Part shown: positions 1-7,777 of the stretch, one piece after another | Layout: each line of letters begins with the position of its first letter | How positions within the stretch are numbered: position 1 is the stretch's first letter | Assembly: GCF_003149455.1 (NCBI RefSeq) | Contig: NZ_QFFK01000001.1 | Span: 496,001-560,000 of the forward strand | Direction: 5' to 3' | DNA length: 64,000 bases | DNA from: Chitinophaga deserti | GTDB taxonomy: Bacteria > Bacteroidota > Bacteroidia > Chitinophagales > Chitinophagaceae | Notes under the pieces: generated by a model | The model's input: only the letters and a program-made list of their open reading frames with translations | What the model was told of the DNA's origin: nothing | Databases searched by the model: none | Program-made: the position numbers and the translations under genes

Positions 1-850
1 CGGTGCTGCCATTGAATTTCAGGCTTTGGTCTATTTCTCCGGGTGTTTCGAAGTCAGCGATATTGATCTGGCCGCTTTGTGCGAATGCCGTGATAGCGTT
101 GCGGTAGGTAACCAGTTCCACATCCGCTTTGGAGATCCCTCTGTCCAGCATCAGCGCTGCAGTTTTGGGAACCGCCAATGGGTCGCTGATGCCCCAGTCT
201 GCAGCGGAATTAACCATGATGCGTTCCGTTCCGTATTGCTTCACAATTTCCACCATGCGTTCATTCCCCATTTTGGTGAAGGGATAGATGGTGAATGCTG
301 CCCAGAAGCCGCGGTCGAGCACTTCCTTCACGGTTTCTTCGTTGTTATGGTCTACGATCACCATGTGCGGATCGAGTCCCATTTCCAGCGCAATATCCAT
401 GCTGCGGGTGGTACCCTGCTTTTTATCGCGGTGCGGGGTATGGATCTGCACGGGCAAACCGGCCTCTTTAGCCAGCAGCAACTGTGCGCGATAGTATTTT
501 TCTTCCAGTGCGGTCTGATCGTCGAACCCGATTTCACCTACGCCTACCACGCCTTCTTTGTAGATGAAAAGCGGGAGTATTTCCATCACCAGTTCGCTGA
601 GCTTTTCGTTGTTGGCTTCTTTGGAATTGAGGCCGATGGTGCAGTAATGTTTGATGCCGAATTGGGAAGAGCGGAAGCGTTCCCAGCCAACAAGACTGCT
701 AAAATAATCGCGGAAGGTGTCTATACCTGTCCGTGGCTGGCCGAGCCAGAAAGCAGGTTCAATAATAGCAACCACGCCTGCATCGGCCATGGCCTGGTAA
801 TCGTCTGTTGTCCTTGCAGACATATGCACGTGCGGGTCGAAAAACCGCAT
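1..850 (-). CDS. eboB: EboB-type TatD-family metal-dependent hydrolase (3' end beyond window)
   Basis: Translating the minus strand gives an open frame that runs off the left edge, with 283 residues visible. It opens with MRFFDPHVHM, containing the metal-binding HxH of the amidohydrolase/TatD superfamily. Further metal-site candidates follow: the Glu in VGVGEIGFD, His in PVQIHTPH, His in VIVDHNN and Asp in NSAADWG. The family acts as metal-dependent hydrolases; the natural substrate of EboB is unknown. The immediately upstream gene is EboA-like, and this pair marks the ebo operon, which in cyanobacteria is linked to moving a scytonemin precursor to the periplasm. An in-frame ATG at 931 would add 27 residues and close the gap to eboA; I prefer 850 because the family motif begins there. 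The remaining ebo genes would lie to the left, outside the window. Confidence 0.75.
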   Translation of the reverse strand, partial: MRFFDPHVHMSARTTDDYQAMADAGVVAIIEPAFWLGQPRTGIDTFRDYFSSLVGWERFRSSQFGIKHYCTIGLNSKEANNEKLSELVMEILPLFIYKEGVVGVGEIGFDDQTALEEKYYRAQLLLAKEAGLPVQIHTPHRDKKQGTTRSMDIALEMGLDPHMVIVDHNNEETVKEVLDRGFWAAFTIYPFTKMGNERMVEIVKQYGTERIMVNSAADWGISDPLAVPKTAALMLDRGISKADVELVTYRNAITAFAQSGQINIADFETPGEIDQSLKFNGST

Positions 851-991
851 GCCTTTGATGGTGGTCAGAAAGGCGGGGTCATATGATTGCGGGACTAAAT
901 CCTTTTCCGTCAGTTCAGCATTACAACACATATATAGTACGAATTACAATTCCGATTAAATTAATAAATGGGTGGCAGCATTGCGTAACAC

Positions 992-1873
992 CTATTGGCC
1001 ATTTACACGGGCGGCAACTGTATCCCATGAAAGCAGCCCCTGATGTATTTCCGCAGCCACATCAGCACGGGTTTCGAGTAGTTGCCGTGCCGGCGGGTAG
1101 GATGACGAATGGCATGCCAGTGCGGCTGCTTCGCGCTCTGCATGCACTTCAGAGAAAAATGCGCGTTCCAGGTCTTCGAAATTATCTGCGTCTGTGAACG
1201 GGCCTACGAGCCTCCAAAGCATGGGTGGTACCGGCCGGCTTGCGGCGCGGCGCTCCCGGGAAAAATCTCTCAGGATACGGGCCAGATCAGCATTTGCGCG
1301 CTCATCGAGTCCGGATATAAGATGCACGGGCTTGTCGGTAAAGAAAGCTTTCATGACCAGCTGGTTCCAGGCGGGTACATCGAGGTAAGCGGCCGGGTAA
1401 GGATTGCGGACCATGATGGCTTCGAGAACGCTGCCGATGTTTGAGCGGATGCCTTCGGCCGTCCGTAATTTCCATGCTTCGGGGAATGCGAGGAAGGGAA
1501 GGGCGCCGTAGAGGGCAGTGAGCTCATTCATTTCTCCGGCGAGGAAAAGGTTTTCAATAGCCTGCACATATGCGGCTTCATCCGTTACGGGGAGCTGCAG
1601 GAGCCACCAGAGGCGGAAGAGCCGGTCGGCAGTATAGCCATCCACCGAGCGGGGCAACAGGGCTTCGCGGGCGGCGGGTGGTACGGTAATAACATCGCGT
1701 CCCAGGAAGCGGGGCGCGGCCGTAAATGCGGTATTGAAAGTTTGAAGTGTGCCTTTCGACTGCCAGGCGGTTAATTGACCTGCGATCCATTGGCGACCCT
1801 TTTCGGAGATTTGCTTTTCTAAGATTTCTGCTAACACTATGGCTGTTTCCGTTGCTTCGTATGCGTATCCCAT
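992..1873 (-). CDS. eboA: EboA domain-containing protein
   Basis: A 293-residue protein, helical in appearance, without a signal peptide. It shows the EboA-like central stretch around the words RLFRLWWLLQLP, and the downstream gene is a TatD-type EboB, the usual partner. The molecular role of EboA is not known; the ebo cluster is widespread in cyanobacteria, Bacteroidota and some eustigmatophyte endosymbionts. The ATG at 1873 (MGYAYEATETA) is preferred over the longer frame to 1933, because the longer frame would run through a terminator-like hairpin at 1925-1945 and adds a hydrophobic stretch foreign to the family. The gap to eboB is about 140 bases, or 60 if the longer eboB start is used. 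Family assignment is from recognised sequence character plus neighbour, not from a search. Confidence 0.72.
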   Translation of the reverse strand: MGYAYEATETAIVLAEILEKQISEKGRQWIAGQLTAWQSKGTLQTFNTAFTAAPRFLGRDVITVPPAAREALLPRSVDGYTADRLFRLWWLLQLPVTDEAAYVQAIENLFLAGEMNELTALYGALPFLAFPEAWKLRTAEGIRSNIGSVLEAIMVRNPYPAAYLDVPAWNQLVMKAFFTDKPVHLISGLDERANADLARILRDFSRERRAASRPVPPMLWRLVGPFTDADNFEDLERAFFSEVHAEREAAALACHSSSYPPARQLLETRADVAAEIHQGLLSWDTVAARVNGQ

Positions 1874-1924
1874 GCAGCTAAAATAAGTAATAATGAGAAG
1901 AGCCGGCCCCGACAAAAAATAAAA

Positions 1925-1945
1925 GAGAGGCAACTAGTGCCTCTC
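1925..1945 (-). terminator. Rho-independent terminator upstream of eboA
   Basis: A perfect stem GAGAGGCA/TGCCTCTC with loop ACTAG, followed on the minus strand by a T-rich tract (TTTTATTTTTTG). It faces the ebo operon, so any transcript arriving from the right on the minus strand should end or be attenuated here. Confidence 0.65.
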
Positions 1946-2297
1946 CTTCCGCCATTCTAAAACCTGATTAGTAACCAGGATATTCTTCAGGGGCAAAGCC
2001 CCAATATTTTTGTCAAGGTTAGCTGGGAAAAATGGCCGGAGTTTAATGTTCCGGCCCTAATTCTTTTGCAATATAAGCATTAAAAATCGTTCGGCGCTCA
2101 CCTGAAGGTGTGAAAATTTAACTTTTCCTTTAGGAAAAACGATTTTGCATAAGATGAACGCTGGCAGAAAGCCTTTACGGGCGATTATTTGCAACTATGC
2201 TGAGGTGGAATTTATAAAGACAAAAAGTTTGTAGGCCCTCCTGCAGTCAGCGTTAATTTAAACTCATACAAAGCACTGTCCGATCTGTATAATGTTA
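1925..2297 (-). ncRNA. Candidate structured leader or small RNA ahead of eboA, ending in a terminator
   Basis: No convincing gene lies between 1874 and 2424. On the minus strand a Bacteroidota-like promoter can be read: TTTG (2334-2331), 20 bases, TAAATTTA (2310-2303). Downstream come several hairpins: a long-range stem pairing 2158-2164 (AACGCTG) with 2248-2254 (CAGCGTT), extended by GCAG/CTGC; TTTTCC/GGAAAA near 2122-2138; CACCT/AGGTG at 2100-2111; GGCCGG/CCGGCC at 2034-2056 followed by five T on the minus strand; and a perfect 8-bp hairpin at 1925-1945 followed by a T-rich tail. eboA begins about 50 bases further on. This could be a 5' leader with attenuation or an independent RNA of about 370 nt. 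It is not RNase P RNA or tmRNA by their hallmark motifs. Confidence 0.4.
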
Positions 2298-2424
2298 CGT
2301 TCTAAATTTATAACATTAATTTAACAACCGCAAACTTCTGTGTGATTTTTTTTAAGAGGATTCTCCGGCGGGCTGCCTGTTAACTCCCGGAATTTACGTA
2401 AGTTTATCGGATATACCATTTAGC

Positions 2425-2835
2425 ATGATGAAGATCTTTAACGTGATTTTTTGTGTGATGTTCGTATTGTTCGCTGCCCTGCAGTGGAACGATCCGGATC
2501 CTTATATCTGGATACCGATTTACCTGTTTGGCGCCGTACTATGCGGCCTCGCTGCAGCGCGGCGCTATTACCGCGGCTGGTACCTTTTCGGCATCTTCGT
2601 TTTCCTCGCCTACGCCACCTTCCTCTTCTTTGAGAAAGACGGGGTGCTGAGCTGGGTTACCGAACACCAGGCCCAGAACATCGCCGGCTCCATGAAAGCA
2701 GCCACCCCCTGGATAGAAGATACCCGCGAATTCTTCGGGCTCTTCATCCTCATCATCGTACTGCTTGTCAATTTTGTGCACTCCAGCCAGAAAAAGGCTA
2801 AAAAGATGCGCAAAAAGATGATGAAAATCGGGTGA
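2425..2835 (+). CDS. TMEM220-like small integral membrane protein
   Basis: A 136-residue protein with hydrophobic segments at about 5-20, 28-45, 50-68 and 100-118, and a lysine-rich C-terminal tail (KKAKKMRKKMMK). The N-terminal QWNDPDP followed by IWIPIYLFG is the hallmark of the TMEM220 family, found from bacteria to vertebrates; its function is not established. The start is ATG 2425 (a second ATG follows directly at 2428). It stands alone: upstream is the leader region of the divergent ebo operon and downstream is its own terminator. Confidence 0.75.
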   Translation: MMKIFNVIFCVMFVLFAALQWNDPDPYIWIPIYLFGAVLCGLAAARRYYRGWYLFGIFVFLAYATFLFFEKDGVLSWVTEHQAQNIAGSMKAATPWIEDTREFFGLFILIIVLLVNFVHSSQKKAKKMRKKMMKIG

Positions 2836-2869
2836 TCCCCAGACCTTCCGTAATGATATTCCATACTTC

Positions 2870-2905
2870 AAGAGCTGTATCCAGACCAGGTACAGCTCTT
2901 TTTTT
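2870..2905 (+). terminator. Terminator of the TMEM220-like gene
   Basis: A 10-bp stem (2870-2879 with 2891-2900) around an 11-base loop, followed by a T tract to 2905, 35 bases after the stop codon. Confidence 0.85.
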
Positions 2906-2925
2906 ATGCCTGAATATCATTACGC

Positions 2926-3202
2926 TGCTCCCGGCAGTACAAAACAGGAATTCAACAGAAAAGGAATAACAAGGAGATTGCAAGCTTATTGCAAGGGGAT
3001 TGCATGCGTAGTTAATGGATAAAGTATGGATATTAGAAGTTAATTACTACCTTATTACAAGTTAATTACTAGGTATTAAGATGCATTAAACGTACAGTAA
3101 CCATACGGTATCTATGCGGTAACAATACGGAATATATGCAGGAACATTACAGTAACTCCGGACATAAGGTGGAGATGAGGTGGACTTGATGTGGACTTGA
3201 TG
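2926..3202. repeat. Convergent gap filled with degenerate short direct repeats
   Basis: Between the TMEM220 gene (plus) and the large ThuA gene (minus) lie about 630 bases without a plausible gene. The first half is built of short repeated words: TTGCAAG/TTGCA variants at 2978-3005, AGTTAATTACTA at 3038-3049 and again at 3060-3071, ATACGG/ATGCGG words at 3103-3130, and an exact tandem 11-mer TGGACTTGATG at 3181-3191 and 3192-3202. The sequence from 3203 to 3478 shows nothing I can identify. Confidence 0.6.
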
Positions 3203-3478
3203 TGCAGATGTTATTGATTATGAATTACTTGCAGTGCGGGAAAACCGCCGGAAACGGCCTTTTATTGTATGATCGCAACTCATTGATAATAAGTATTTTA
3301 TCAGATTTCCGCTACTTTCCCCTTAACCTGCCGGGCATCGCCCCTCCTCCTTTACGACAGTAACCCTTCATGCTCATCACAGGTCAACTCAGTACGGCAG
3401 GATTTGTATCTCTGCGAAGGAGTTACATCGCGCAAAAATCACACCATACCGCCTCAAATCCAACGGACATTTGCATAC

Positions 3479-3519
3479 AAAAAAACGGGCCGCCCTGCTG
3501 GTTTGCAAGACGGCCCGTT
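3479..3519 (-). terminator. Terminator of the sugar operon
   Basis: A 9-bp stem, AACGGGCCG (3484-3492) with CGGCCCGTT (3511-3519), followed on the minus strand by a run of seven T. It lies about 20 bases past the stop codon of the ThuA fusion gene and ends the operon that starts at 12564. Confidence 0.85.
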
Positions 3520-3536
3520 GAAATATCCTATCCGGC

Positions 3537-6500
3537 TTATTTAGCCTGTAATCTTAAAAAATCGATCGCTACCGGCGTTGCTTCCGCAGGATCTGCAGCC
3601 TTAATCACCAATACCAGCGGTTGCTTCTTACCGCCTGCAATTGCAGGGAAAGAGATAGTTGCCAGATTGGGCTGGCCCGCTTTCGCACCCTTCCCGATAG
3701 ATACACTACCCAGGGCAGTACCGGTGGGGCTATCCAGATGAGCGGAAACAGTATATCCGTGAGCAGGGATTTCCCGTACGAAATAAGTCAGCTCAATTCC
3801 GGAAACACCGCTCAGGTCGAGGTCGGGATAAGCAGCCCAGGTATTGGCACCCGGCACCAGCAATTTCATCCCTTCAATCTCAACGGAATTTGCTCCGTCA
3901 GATTCCTTGTAGCTTTCCGCCTGAATCTTAGGATTGCGCAGCTCCACTGTTGCCGTTCCGGTGATGGGACGGATACCGGCACCCCCTTTATCCGTATAGC
4001 TGGCTATCAGGTACAATACACCACGGTCTTTCACTTCATTTCCCAGGGTGGCATTTATGCTGCCACTCGCAGGAAGCGAAGGGTCCTGTTTGGCACCGCC
4101 GGCCAGGGAGAAGATGTATTCCACGATCTGCTTAGCCTCTCCGTTGGAAATACCCGGGTGGGCAGCCATGGCAGTTTCGCCCCATACACCGCCGCCGCCT
4201 TTGATGATTTTATTAGCGAGGTACTCGGGCGACTTAGGATCACTCTTATACTTATTCGCCACTTCCATAAAGCTTGGGCCGATGGATTTCTCATTGGGCT
4301 TGTGGCAGGTTTTACAGTCGGAAGTTTCCATAATGTTTTTACCAGCGATAGCGCCAGACACGATCTGGTGCCCCTGCGACATTCCCGCTTTATCACGGCC
4401 TTCCAAATAAACCGCTTTTACGTAGAGGTTTGCAGGATCAAAGCCGCCTGCTGCAGACTGCCCGTCTTCCTTATCAGATACCTCCACCGCATAATCCACT
4501 TTCTTTCCGGGGAAATAGAACATGCTATTGCCCGTAAGTTTGATATTTACACCGGGCGTTTCGTTACCGGCATATACGGGGATGGTCTGGCTGGAAGTTT
4601 TAGCGCCTTTATCATCCGCTACTTCTACAGACACCGGGTATTCTCCGGCCGTTGTAAAGGTGAATTCAGCTTCCGGCGTTTTGGTTTCTTTCTTATTACC
4701 GTTACCGAAGTTCCAGATGTAGGTCAGCGAATCACCGTCAGGATCTATGGAGCCGGCAGCGGAAGCCTTCACCGTAAAGGGAAGTGCTCCGGTCAGTTTT
4801 TCCACGTCCATCTTCACTTTCGGGGCGCGGTTGCCACCGTTATAGTCGATGCGCACCAGGCCTGCGTCAGCATTCTTCGAAAACCAGCCATTGCCATATT
4901 CGAGAATGTACAATCTGCCGTCTGGTCCCATTTCCATATCGATTGGCGCGTTGAATTTCTGCGAAGGCATGAAGCGTTCCATCTTCACATAGTTGCCGTC
5001 TTTATCCATCGTTACTGCCATTACCCAACCCCTGATCCAATCGTAGATGAACAGTTTGCCGTTGTAGTAATCGGGCAGGCGGGTTTCTTTCGGGTAAAAT
5101 TCGCTGTAGTAAACCGGCCCTGCTTCTGCGTTACGGCCACCCGTTCCCACCAGCGGAAACTCTTCTGATTTACCATAAGGGTACCATATGAATGCCGGTT
5201 GTGCAGGTGGCAATTCTGTTAAGCCGGTGTTGTTACGGGAATTATTGATGGGTTTCTTCGGATCATGGTAATCTCCAGAAACGCCCGTTGCGTAGTCAAA
5301 TGCGCGATATGGTTTGTTATCCGCGATGAACAGCGGATAACCAAAGTAACCGGCTTTCTTTGCCTGGTTCACCTCATCGTAACCGCGCGGGCCGCGTGTG
5401 GAATCATCGTTAGCCGCATCCGGACCTACTTCACCCCAGTAAAGGAAATTTGTTTTACGGTCGATGGAAATGCGGTAAGGGTTACGCGTGCCCATGGTAT
5501 AAATCTCCGGCTTCGTTTTAGCGGTGCCTACCGGGAAGAGGTTGCCTTCCGGAATCTCGTAAGAGCCGTCTTCCTTCACGCGGATACGCAGCACTTTACC
5601 GCGCAGGTCGTTGGTGTTGGATGAAGAACGGCGGCCGTCGTACTGCAGGTGGCCGGGCCTGTCATCTACAGGACCATAACCTTTGCTCACGTAAGGCTGT
5701 CCGGCTTCGTCGAAGGGCGTGGTATTGTCGCCCGAGGAAACGTACAGCAATCCATCAGGACCGAACGCGATGGAACCACCTGTGTGGCAGCAGATATCGC
5801 GCTGGGAGTAGAACTGCAGGATTACTTTTTCGCTCTTCATATTCAGCTGGCCATTCTCGAAAGTGAAACGGCTGAGGCGGTTCACGGAAGTATCGGTGGG
5901 AGAATAGAAGAGGTAGATGTAATTATTTTTCGCAAAGTCAGGATCGGCGGCAAGGCCCATAAGACCTTCTTCCGCGTTCACGTTTGGGACTTCGGTTTTA
6001 TGATATACGTTGAGGAAGCCTACCTGAGTGAGGTTTTTACGGGCAGCACTGTAGAGCAATACTTCGCCGCGGCGTTGAACAACGAGGATATCGAGGTTGG
6101 GGAGGATGGCCATTTCGGTTGGCTCGAAGAACTCTCCGCTCGTCAGGGTTTGACGGGTGAAGCGGTCTTCTTCCGGAACGCGCAGCGACTTTGCTTTGGC
6201 GTAGTCCAGCTCCAGGTTCTTGCCGATGGCGTATTTGATACCGCCCAGTACATGCTTCAGGAAGTTTTCTTCTTTATAAGATTCTTCCGTGTGGCCCAGT
6301 TCGGTATAGAAAGCGCGGCCTCCGTCGTAGTCGTGGTACCAGGAGATCGGATGGTCTTTCCCCATCTTGCCACCTGAGTAGGTAGACTCATCTACTTTCA
6401 TCAACACTTTGGTTTCGGTGTTGAGGTTTTTAAAATTGTACCACTCATCGGCATGCTCCCAGGTGTCGGGAAGATCTTTGGTGGAGGGGTGGGTTTTGTC

Positions 6501-6944
6501 GGTAACCATCAGTTTGGCCTTAGCGGTTCCGGGGGGATGGTCGGAGAAGTAGGCACCTACCAATTTGCCGTACCAGGCCCAGTCGTATTCGGTATCGGTG
6601 GCAGCATGTATGCCCACGAACCCGCCGCCGGACTGAACATAGCGTTCGAAATCCGCTTCCTGAGCGGTGTTCAGTACATCGCCGGTGGTATTGAGGAAGA
6701 TGATGGCAGCATACTGGCGAAGATTATTCTCCGTGAATCTGGAGGCATCTTCGGTGGCATCCACATCGAAATTGTTTTCTGCGCCGAGTTTCTTAACGGC
6801 TTCAATGCCTGCAGGGATGGAGGCGTGGCGGAAGCCGGCTGTTTTGGAGAAAACGAGCACTTTGGCTTTGCCGGGCCGTGATTTGCTGCAGCCGGCCAAA
6901 GCTGCTGTAACGATAAAAACGAGGAGGTATGTGAAATGCTTCAT
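3537..6944 (-). CDS. Large lipoprotein: ThuA + PQQ-type sugar dehydrogenase + PKD + cytochrome c + CBM6-like domain
   Basis: A 1,135-residue predicted lipoprotein with signal MKHFTYLLVFIVTAALAGC and lipobox Cys19. Domains in order: ThuA-like (about 25-235, with FSKTAGFRH and GIHAATDTEYDW); a beta-propeller like glucose/sorbosone dehydrogenases (about 255-695); a PKD domain (about 700-790, SIDPDGDSLTYIWNFG); a class I cytochrome c (heme motif CKTCH beginning at residue 877); and a C-terminal CBM6-like jelly roll (from about 1005, IQAESY). This suggests a periplasmic or surface enzyme that oxidises a sugar and passes electrons to its own heme. ATG 6944 is chosen because the signal peptide starts there; the longer frame reads through a palindrome. 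It is the last gene of its operon. ThuA and heme domains closely resemble the two separate upstream genes. Confidence 0.85.
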   Translation of the reverse strand: MKHFTYLLVFIVTAALAGCSKSRPGKAKVLVFSKTAGFRHASIPAGIEAVKKLGAENNFDVDATEDASRFTENNLRQYAAIIFLNTTGDVLNTAQEADFERYVQSGGGFVGIHAATDTEYDWAWYGKLVGAYFSDHPPGTAKAKLMVTDKTHPSTKDLPDTWEHADEWYNFKNLNTETKVLMKVDESTYSGGKMGKDHPISWYHDYDGGRAFYTELGHTEESYKEENFLKHVLGGIKYAIGKNLELDYAKAKSLRVPEEDRFTRQTLTSGEFFEPTEMAILPNLDILVVQRRGEVLLYSAARKNLTQVGFLNVYHKTEVPNVNAEEGLMGLAADPDFAKNNYIYLFYSPTDTSVNRLSRFTFENGQLNMKSEKVILQFYSQRDICCHTGGSIAFGPDGLLYVSSGDNTTPFDEAGQPYVSKGYGPVDDRPGHLQYDGRRSSSNTNDLRGKVLRIRVKEDGSYEIPEGNLFPVGTAKTKPEIYTMGTRNPYRISIDRKTNFLYWGEVGPDAANDDSTRGPRGYDEVNQAKKAGYFGYPLFIADNKPYRAFDYATGVSGDYHDPKKPINNSRNNTGLTELPPAQPAFIWYPYGKSEEFPLVGTGGRNAEAGPVYYSEFYPKETRLPDYYNGKLFIYDWIRGWVMAVTMDKDGNYVKMERFMPSQKFNAPIDMEMGPDGRLYILEYGNGWFSKNADAGLVRIDYNGGNRAPKVKMDVEKLTGALPFTVKASAAGSIDPDGDSLTYIWNFGNGNKKETKTPEAEFTFTTAGEYPVSVEVADDKGAKTSSQTIPVYAGNETPGVNIKLTGNSMFYFPGKKVDYAVEVSDKEDGQSAAGGFDPANLYVKAVYLEGRDKAGMSQGHQIVSGAIAGKNIMETSDCKTCHKPNEKSIGPSFMEVANKYKSDPKSPEYLANKIIKGGGGVWGETAMAAHPGISNGEAKQIVEYIFSLAGGAKQDPSLPASGSINATLGNEVKDRGVLYLIASYTDKGGAGIRPITGTATVELRNPKIQAESYKESDGANSVEIEGMKLLVPGANTWAAYPDLDLSGVSGIELTYFVREIPAHGYTVSAHLDSPTGTALGSVSIGKGAKAGQPNLATISFPAIAGGKKQPLVLVIKAADPAEATPVAIDFLRLQAK

Positions 6945-6989
6945 GGTATCGTTTCTGTTAATCGGTAGTAGACGTGGTATTTTAAAGCA

Positions 6990-7017
6990 AGTAGAGACGC
7001 AAGCCTGCGTCTCTACT
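6990..7017. repeat. REP-like perfect palindromic element between two ThuA genes
   Basis: A perfect 12-bp inverted repeat, AGTAGAGACGCA (6990-7001) and TGCGTCTCTACT (7006-7017), around the loop AGCC. It sits in the 95-base gap between the two ThuA genes and has no T tract. Palindromes built on GTAGAGACGC are known as dispersed intergenic repeats in cyanobacteria and some Bacteroidota. Only one copy is visible here. Confidence 0.6.
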
Positions 7018-7039
7018 GATGTTCTATTCTTTTGAGGGA

Positions 7040-7771
7040 TCATTTCTTTTTCCCGGTGGCATAATCGATACCTCCGAGAACGTGTTGCAGAAATGCCGGC
7101 TCACTGTATGATTCTTTGGTGTGCCCCAGTTCTGTATAGAAGGAGCGCCCGCCATCAAACGCGCGGTACCAGCTCATGGGATGGTTATCGCCGTTCTTGC
7201 CCCCTTCGTAGGAACTTTCATCGATTTTGATGAGGTAGTTCAGTCCGGGTACAATGCTTTTGAAATTATACCACTCGTCTTTACGCACCCAGGTAGGATC
7301 CAGGTGTGCAGTAGAAGGGTGGTTCCTGTCCACCACCTGCAACGTAGCCGTTTGCTGGTGCGGATGGCTGAGGAAGTACGCGCCTACCAGCTGGTTGTAC
7401 CAGGGCCAGTCGTATTCCGTGTCTGTAGCTGCATGAACACCTACATAGCCACCACCTTTGCGGATGTAACCTTCCAGTGCAGCCTGCTGCTCGTCGTTAA
7501 AAATATCGCCGGTGGTATTGAGGAACACCACTGCCTTGTAGCGTGCGAGATTTTTTGTGTTGAACAGGGAAGCGTCTTCTGAAGTATCTACATCATACCC
7601 GTTTTCGTTACCGAGCTTCAGCATAGCCAGCTTGGCAACGGGGATACAATCGTGCCGGAAGCCGGCAGTTTTTGAGAAAACCAGCAGGCGCGGCTTTGCC
7701 TTCTTAAAGGCGGCCAGGCCGGCGATTGCCGCTACGGCAAAGAGGAGGAAGAGGTATTTATAGCGCATCAT
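7040..7771 (-). CDS. ThuA domain-containing protein
   Basis: A 243-residue protein with an N-terminal hydrophobic signal or anchor (YLFLLFAVAAIAGLAAF) and a single ThuA domain (about 28-240) carrying FSKTAGFRH, VGVHAATDTEYDW, DEWYNF and YTELGHTKESY. ThuA-like proteins have a class I glutamine amidotransferase-like fold and are tied to trehalose and other sugar metabolism in rhizobia; the activity is unproven. It closely resembles the N-terminal domain of the large protein encoded just downstream, so one probably arose by duplication. It lies in the sugar operon, 6 bases after the DUF1080 gene. ATG 7771 or 7768 could be the start. Confidence 0.85.
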   Translation of the reverse strand: MMRYKYLFLLFAVAAIAGLAAFKKAKPRLLVFSKTAGFRHDCIPVAKLAMLKLGNENGYDVDTSEDASLFNTKNLARYKAVVFLNTTGDIFNDEQQAALEGYIRKGGGYVGVHAATDTEYDWPWYNQLVGAYFLSHPHQQTATLQVVDRNHPSTAHLDPTWVRKDEWYNFKSIVPGLNYLIKIDESSYEGGKNGDNHPMSWYRAFDGGRSFYTELGHTKESYSEPAFLQHVLGGIDYATGKKK

Positions 7772-7777
7772 GGCTTA

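Noticed and set aside
1935..2058. Short minus-strand frame ending at 1935 near eboA
   Set aside because: It has no ATG start and its end lies inside the terminator loop; another frame gives only 14 codons.
1925..2297. RNase P RNA or tmRNA
   Set aside because: The length is about right but the hallmark GAAAGTCC core, the tag-peptide frame and a CCA-type end are absent.
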